Below the pieces are notes generated by a model that saw only the letters and a list, made by a program, of their open reading frames with translations, did not search any database and had not been told where the DNA came from. Position numbers and translations under genes: made by a program. Shown here piece by piece: positions 13,146 to 14,679 of a stretch of DNA of 14,679 nt (position 1 is the first letter of the stretch; each line of letters starts with the position of its first letter). The DNA is from JAIVGV01 sp035295985 (GTDB taxonomy: Bacteria; Acidobacteriota; Blastocatellia; Pyrinomonadales; Pyrinomonadaceae), in NCBI GenBank assembly GCA_035295985.1, contig DATHBT010000288.1, positions 1 through 14,679 of the forward strand, given 5' to 3'.

Positions 13146-13269
13146 AAGCTGTTAGCTGTTAGCTATTAGCTGTTAGCTTTCAGAAAGAGAAAAAGGCGGA
13201 GGGCAGTGGTGGTAACTGCCTCCCGCCTTTTGTTTTATGTTTTAGCTAACAGCTAACAGCTAACAGCTT
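13146..13269. repeat. Composite element: inverted heptamer arrays around a terminator
   Basis: The left array (13147-13178) is AGCTGTT repeated in 7-base register, with one variant AGCTATT and a partial last unit. The right array (13244-13269) is the reverse complement AGCTAAC three times plus AGCTT. Aligning 13146-13171 with 13244-13269 gives 25 matches out of 26. The arrays flank a separate GC hairpin at 13190-13231. On the minus strand the outer stem ends in AGCTTTTTTT, so it could itself act as a terminator. It fills the gap from 3 bases after the ribonuclease stop codon to the promoter of the next operon. Confidence 0.85.
13190..13236. terminator. Bidirectional rho-independent terminator after the ribonuclease gene
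   Basis: AAAAGGCGGAGGGCAGT (13191-13207) pairs with ACTGCCTCCCGCCTTTT (13215-13231) over the 7-base loop GGTGGTA, with 15 of 17 positions complementary. On the minus strand the stem is followed by a run reading TTTTTCTCTTTC, ideal for ending the ribonuclease transcript. On the plus strand it is followed by GTTTTATGTTTT. Confidence 0.85.
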
Positions 13270-13272
13270 CTC

Positions 13273-14679
13273 TTACACAAACGCGAAGTCGAACTGCTCC
13301 TGGTGGACGTGCTCGTCGCTGGTCACGTCGATGGGGCCGAGGTAGTCCTCGATCTCGGTCATCACGTCCGACTCGGTCGAGCGGAGCGCCTGCGCGACCG
13401 CGGGGTTGACGCGCAGCGTCGCCTGCTTGATCTCCTCGTCCAGGCCGCGCGAGAGCCGGCGCGCCTCTTCGAGGATTTCGTAGCAGATGGTCTGCGCCGA
13501 TTTGACCAGCCCGGCGCCCGTGCAGTACGGGCAGGGCGAGCAGAGCGTTCTTTCGAGCGACTGCTTGACGCGCTTGCGCGTCATGATGACGAGGCCGAAG
13601 TCGTTGAACGAGAGCACCTTCGTCGGCGACTTGTCCTGCCGCAGCGCGTCCTGTAGGGCCGACATCACGCGGGCGCGGTTGCGCCTGTCCTCCATGTCGA
13701 TGAGGTCTAGGACGAGGATGCCGCCCAGATCGCGAAGTCTGATCTGCCGCGCGATCTCGTCAACGGCTTCGAGGTTCGTCTTCGTGATCGTGTCTTCGAG
13801 GCGGCTCCCGCCGCGGCCGACGAACTTGCCCGTGTTCACGTCGATGGAGACCAGCGCCTCGGTCTGGTTGATGACGAGGTAGCCGCCCGAACGCAGCCAG
13901 ACGCGCGGCTTGATCGCCTTGTCGATCTCGGGCTGCACGCCGAAGGCTTCGAGGATCGGCTCCTCGCGCGTGTAGAGCTTGACGCGGTTGACGAGCCGCG
14001 GCTGGATGCGGTTCACGAACTCGACGATCTCCTGGTACTCCTCCTCCGTGTCGCAGCGGATCGCGGTGAACTCCTCGGAGAGCTGATCGCGGAGGATGCG
14101 CTGGACGAGATCGAGATCGGCGTGGACGAGCGAGCCGCCCTTGGCGCGTTCGGCCTGCTTGCGTATGTCGCGCCAGGTGCGAACCAGGTAGCGCGCGTCG
14201 TCCCTCAGGTTCTGCTCCGTGATGCCGACGCCGGCCGTGCGGACGATGAAGCCGCCCGACGGCACCTCCTCCGTCTCGCGGATGTCCTTGATCAGCTTGC
14301 GCAGGCGCTGGCGCTCGGAGTCCGACTCGATCTTGCGCGAGACGCCGACGTGTTCGATGGTCGGCATGTAAACGAGGTAGCGGCCGGGCAGCGCGATGTG
14401 CGAGGTGATGCGCGCGCCCTTCGTGCCCAGAGGCTCTTTGGCGATCTGGACGAGGATTTCCTGGCCCTCGCGCAGCAGGTCTGTGATCGTCGGCGCGCCC
14501 CGCCGCCCGCCGCCCCGGCTGTCGCGGCTGTCACGCCCCTCCCGGCCCTGCTGCTGGTCGCGCCCCTGCGCCTCGCGCCCGTCGCGTCCGTCGCCGCGTG
14601 CGTCGCGCCCGCCGCGCGGGTTGCGCCCGCCGCCGCGTGCGTCGCGATTGTCGCGGCCGTCACGCCCGCCGCCTTCGCG
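13273..14679 (-). CDS. rng: RNase E/G family ribonuclease, 5' end outside window
   Basis: About 468 residues are visible; the reading frame runs to the right edge with no start inside. An ATG at 14367 is internal and not the start, because the preceding codons read EILVQIAKEPLGTKGARITS then HIALPGRYLVYMPT, the conserved end of the S1 domain. Catalytic and structural motifs follow: SIDVNTGKF and LDLIDMED supply the two magnesium-binding aspartates, NLEAVDEIARQIRLRDLGG is the DNase I-like core, and CSPCPYC (CPxC) is the zinc-link cysteine pair. The enzyme cuts single-stranded RNA endonucleolytically for rRNA and mRNA processing. No long RNase E-type scaffold follows the catalytic part (it ends QEQFDFAFV), so RNase G type is favoured. 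A low-complexity Arg/Gly/Asp-rich insert (14679 to about 14485) interrupts the S1 domain. Confidence 0.93.
   Translation of the reverse strand, partial: REGGGRDGRDNRDARGGGRNPRGGRDARGDGRDGREAQGRDQQQGREGRDSRDSRGGGRRGAPTITDLLREGQEILVQIAKEPLGTKGARITSHIALPGRYLVYMPTIEHVGVSRKIESDSERQRLRKLIKDIRETEEVPSGGFIVRTAGVGITEQNLRDDARYLVRTWRDIRKQAERAKGGSLVHADLDLVQRILRDQLSEEFTAIRCDTEEEYQEIVEFVNRIQPRLVNRVKLYTREEPILEAFGVQPEIDKAIKPRVWLRSGGYLVINQTEALVSIDVNTGKFVGRGGSRLEDTITKTNLEAVDEIARQIRLRDLGGILVLDLIDMEDRRNRARVMSALQDALRQDKSPTKVLSFNDFGLVIMTRKRVKQSLERTLCSPCPYCTGAGLVKSAQTICYEILEEARRLSRGLDEEIKQATLRVNPAVAQALRSTESDVMTEIEDYLGPIDVTSDEHVHQEQFDFAFV

Noticed and set aside
13146..13269. CRISPR-like repeat array
   Set aside because: The units are only 7 bases, contiguous without spacers and arranged as inverted arrays; no cas gene is present.

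Overview
The window is high-GC bacterial DNA (roughly two thirds G+C by eye) with ten protein genes that are complete or run off an edge, plus one very small membrane-protein gene. Eleven genes are reported in all, and ten of them are on the minus strand. The gene styles point to Acidobacteriota, perhaps the Blastocatellia/Pyrinomonadaceae: a TonB-dependent receptor with an N-terminal carboxypeptidase-regulatory-like domain, a fused membrane/spermidine-synthase-like protein, an SGNH protein, and heptameric repeats between genes. This placement is an inference from gene style, not a computed result. No rRNA, tRNA, insertion sequence, phage gene or CRISPR array was seen.

Layout from left to right. 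(1) A glycosyltransferase truncated by the left edge (1-1134), followed by a 367-base gap with a GC hairpin. (2) A minus-strand envelope operon, read from right to left: an M23-family peptidase (4774-4211), a small single-pass membrane protein overlapping it by 4 bp (4214-3906), and a TonB-dependent receptor (3868-1502). (3) A divergent plus-strand gene for a small, secreted, arginine-rich protein (5079-5426). It has a good sigma70-type promoter, a strong ribosome binding site and a rho-independent terminator. (4) A membrane-anchored SGNH-like protein (7038-5740) followed by a 56-residue two-helix membrane protein (5704-5534). (5) A 783-residue polytopic membrane protein fused to a spermidine-synthase-like methyltransferase-fold domain (9469-7118). 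(6) A compact four-gene operon: a small membrane protein (13022-12717), a zinc metallopeptidase with HETGH (12701-11643), an ATP-grasp ligase overlapping it by 4 bp (11646-10591), and an aldo/keto reductase (10554-9577). (7) The C-terminal part of an RNase E/G family ribonuclease (14679-13273) that carries an Arg/Gly/Asp-rich insertion in its S1 domain.

The most interesting biology is the four-gene operon in (6) and the repeats that bound it. The translationally coupled peptidase and D-Ala-D-Ala-ligase-like enzyme look like a make-and-cleave pair acting on a peptide or cell-wall substrate. On both sides the operon is bordered by unusual intergenic elements built from tandem 7-bp repeats arranged as inverted arrays. 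The one at 13146-13269 encloses a strong bidirectional terminator hairpin. The one at 9473-9576 uses a different heptamer but carries one copy of the first heptamer inside it. Together they look like a lineage-specific repeat family that has been used as, or has inserted into, transcription terminators.
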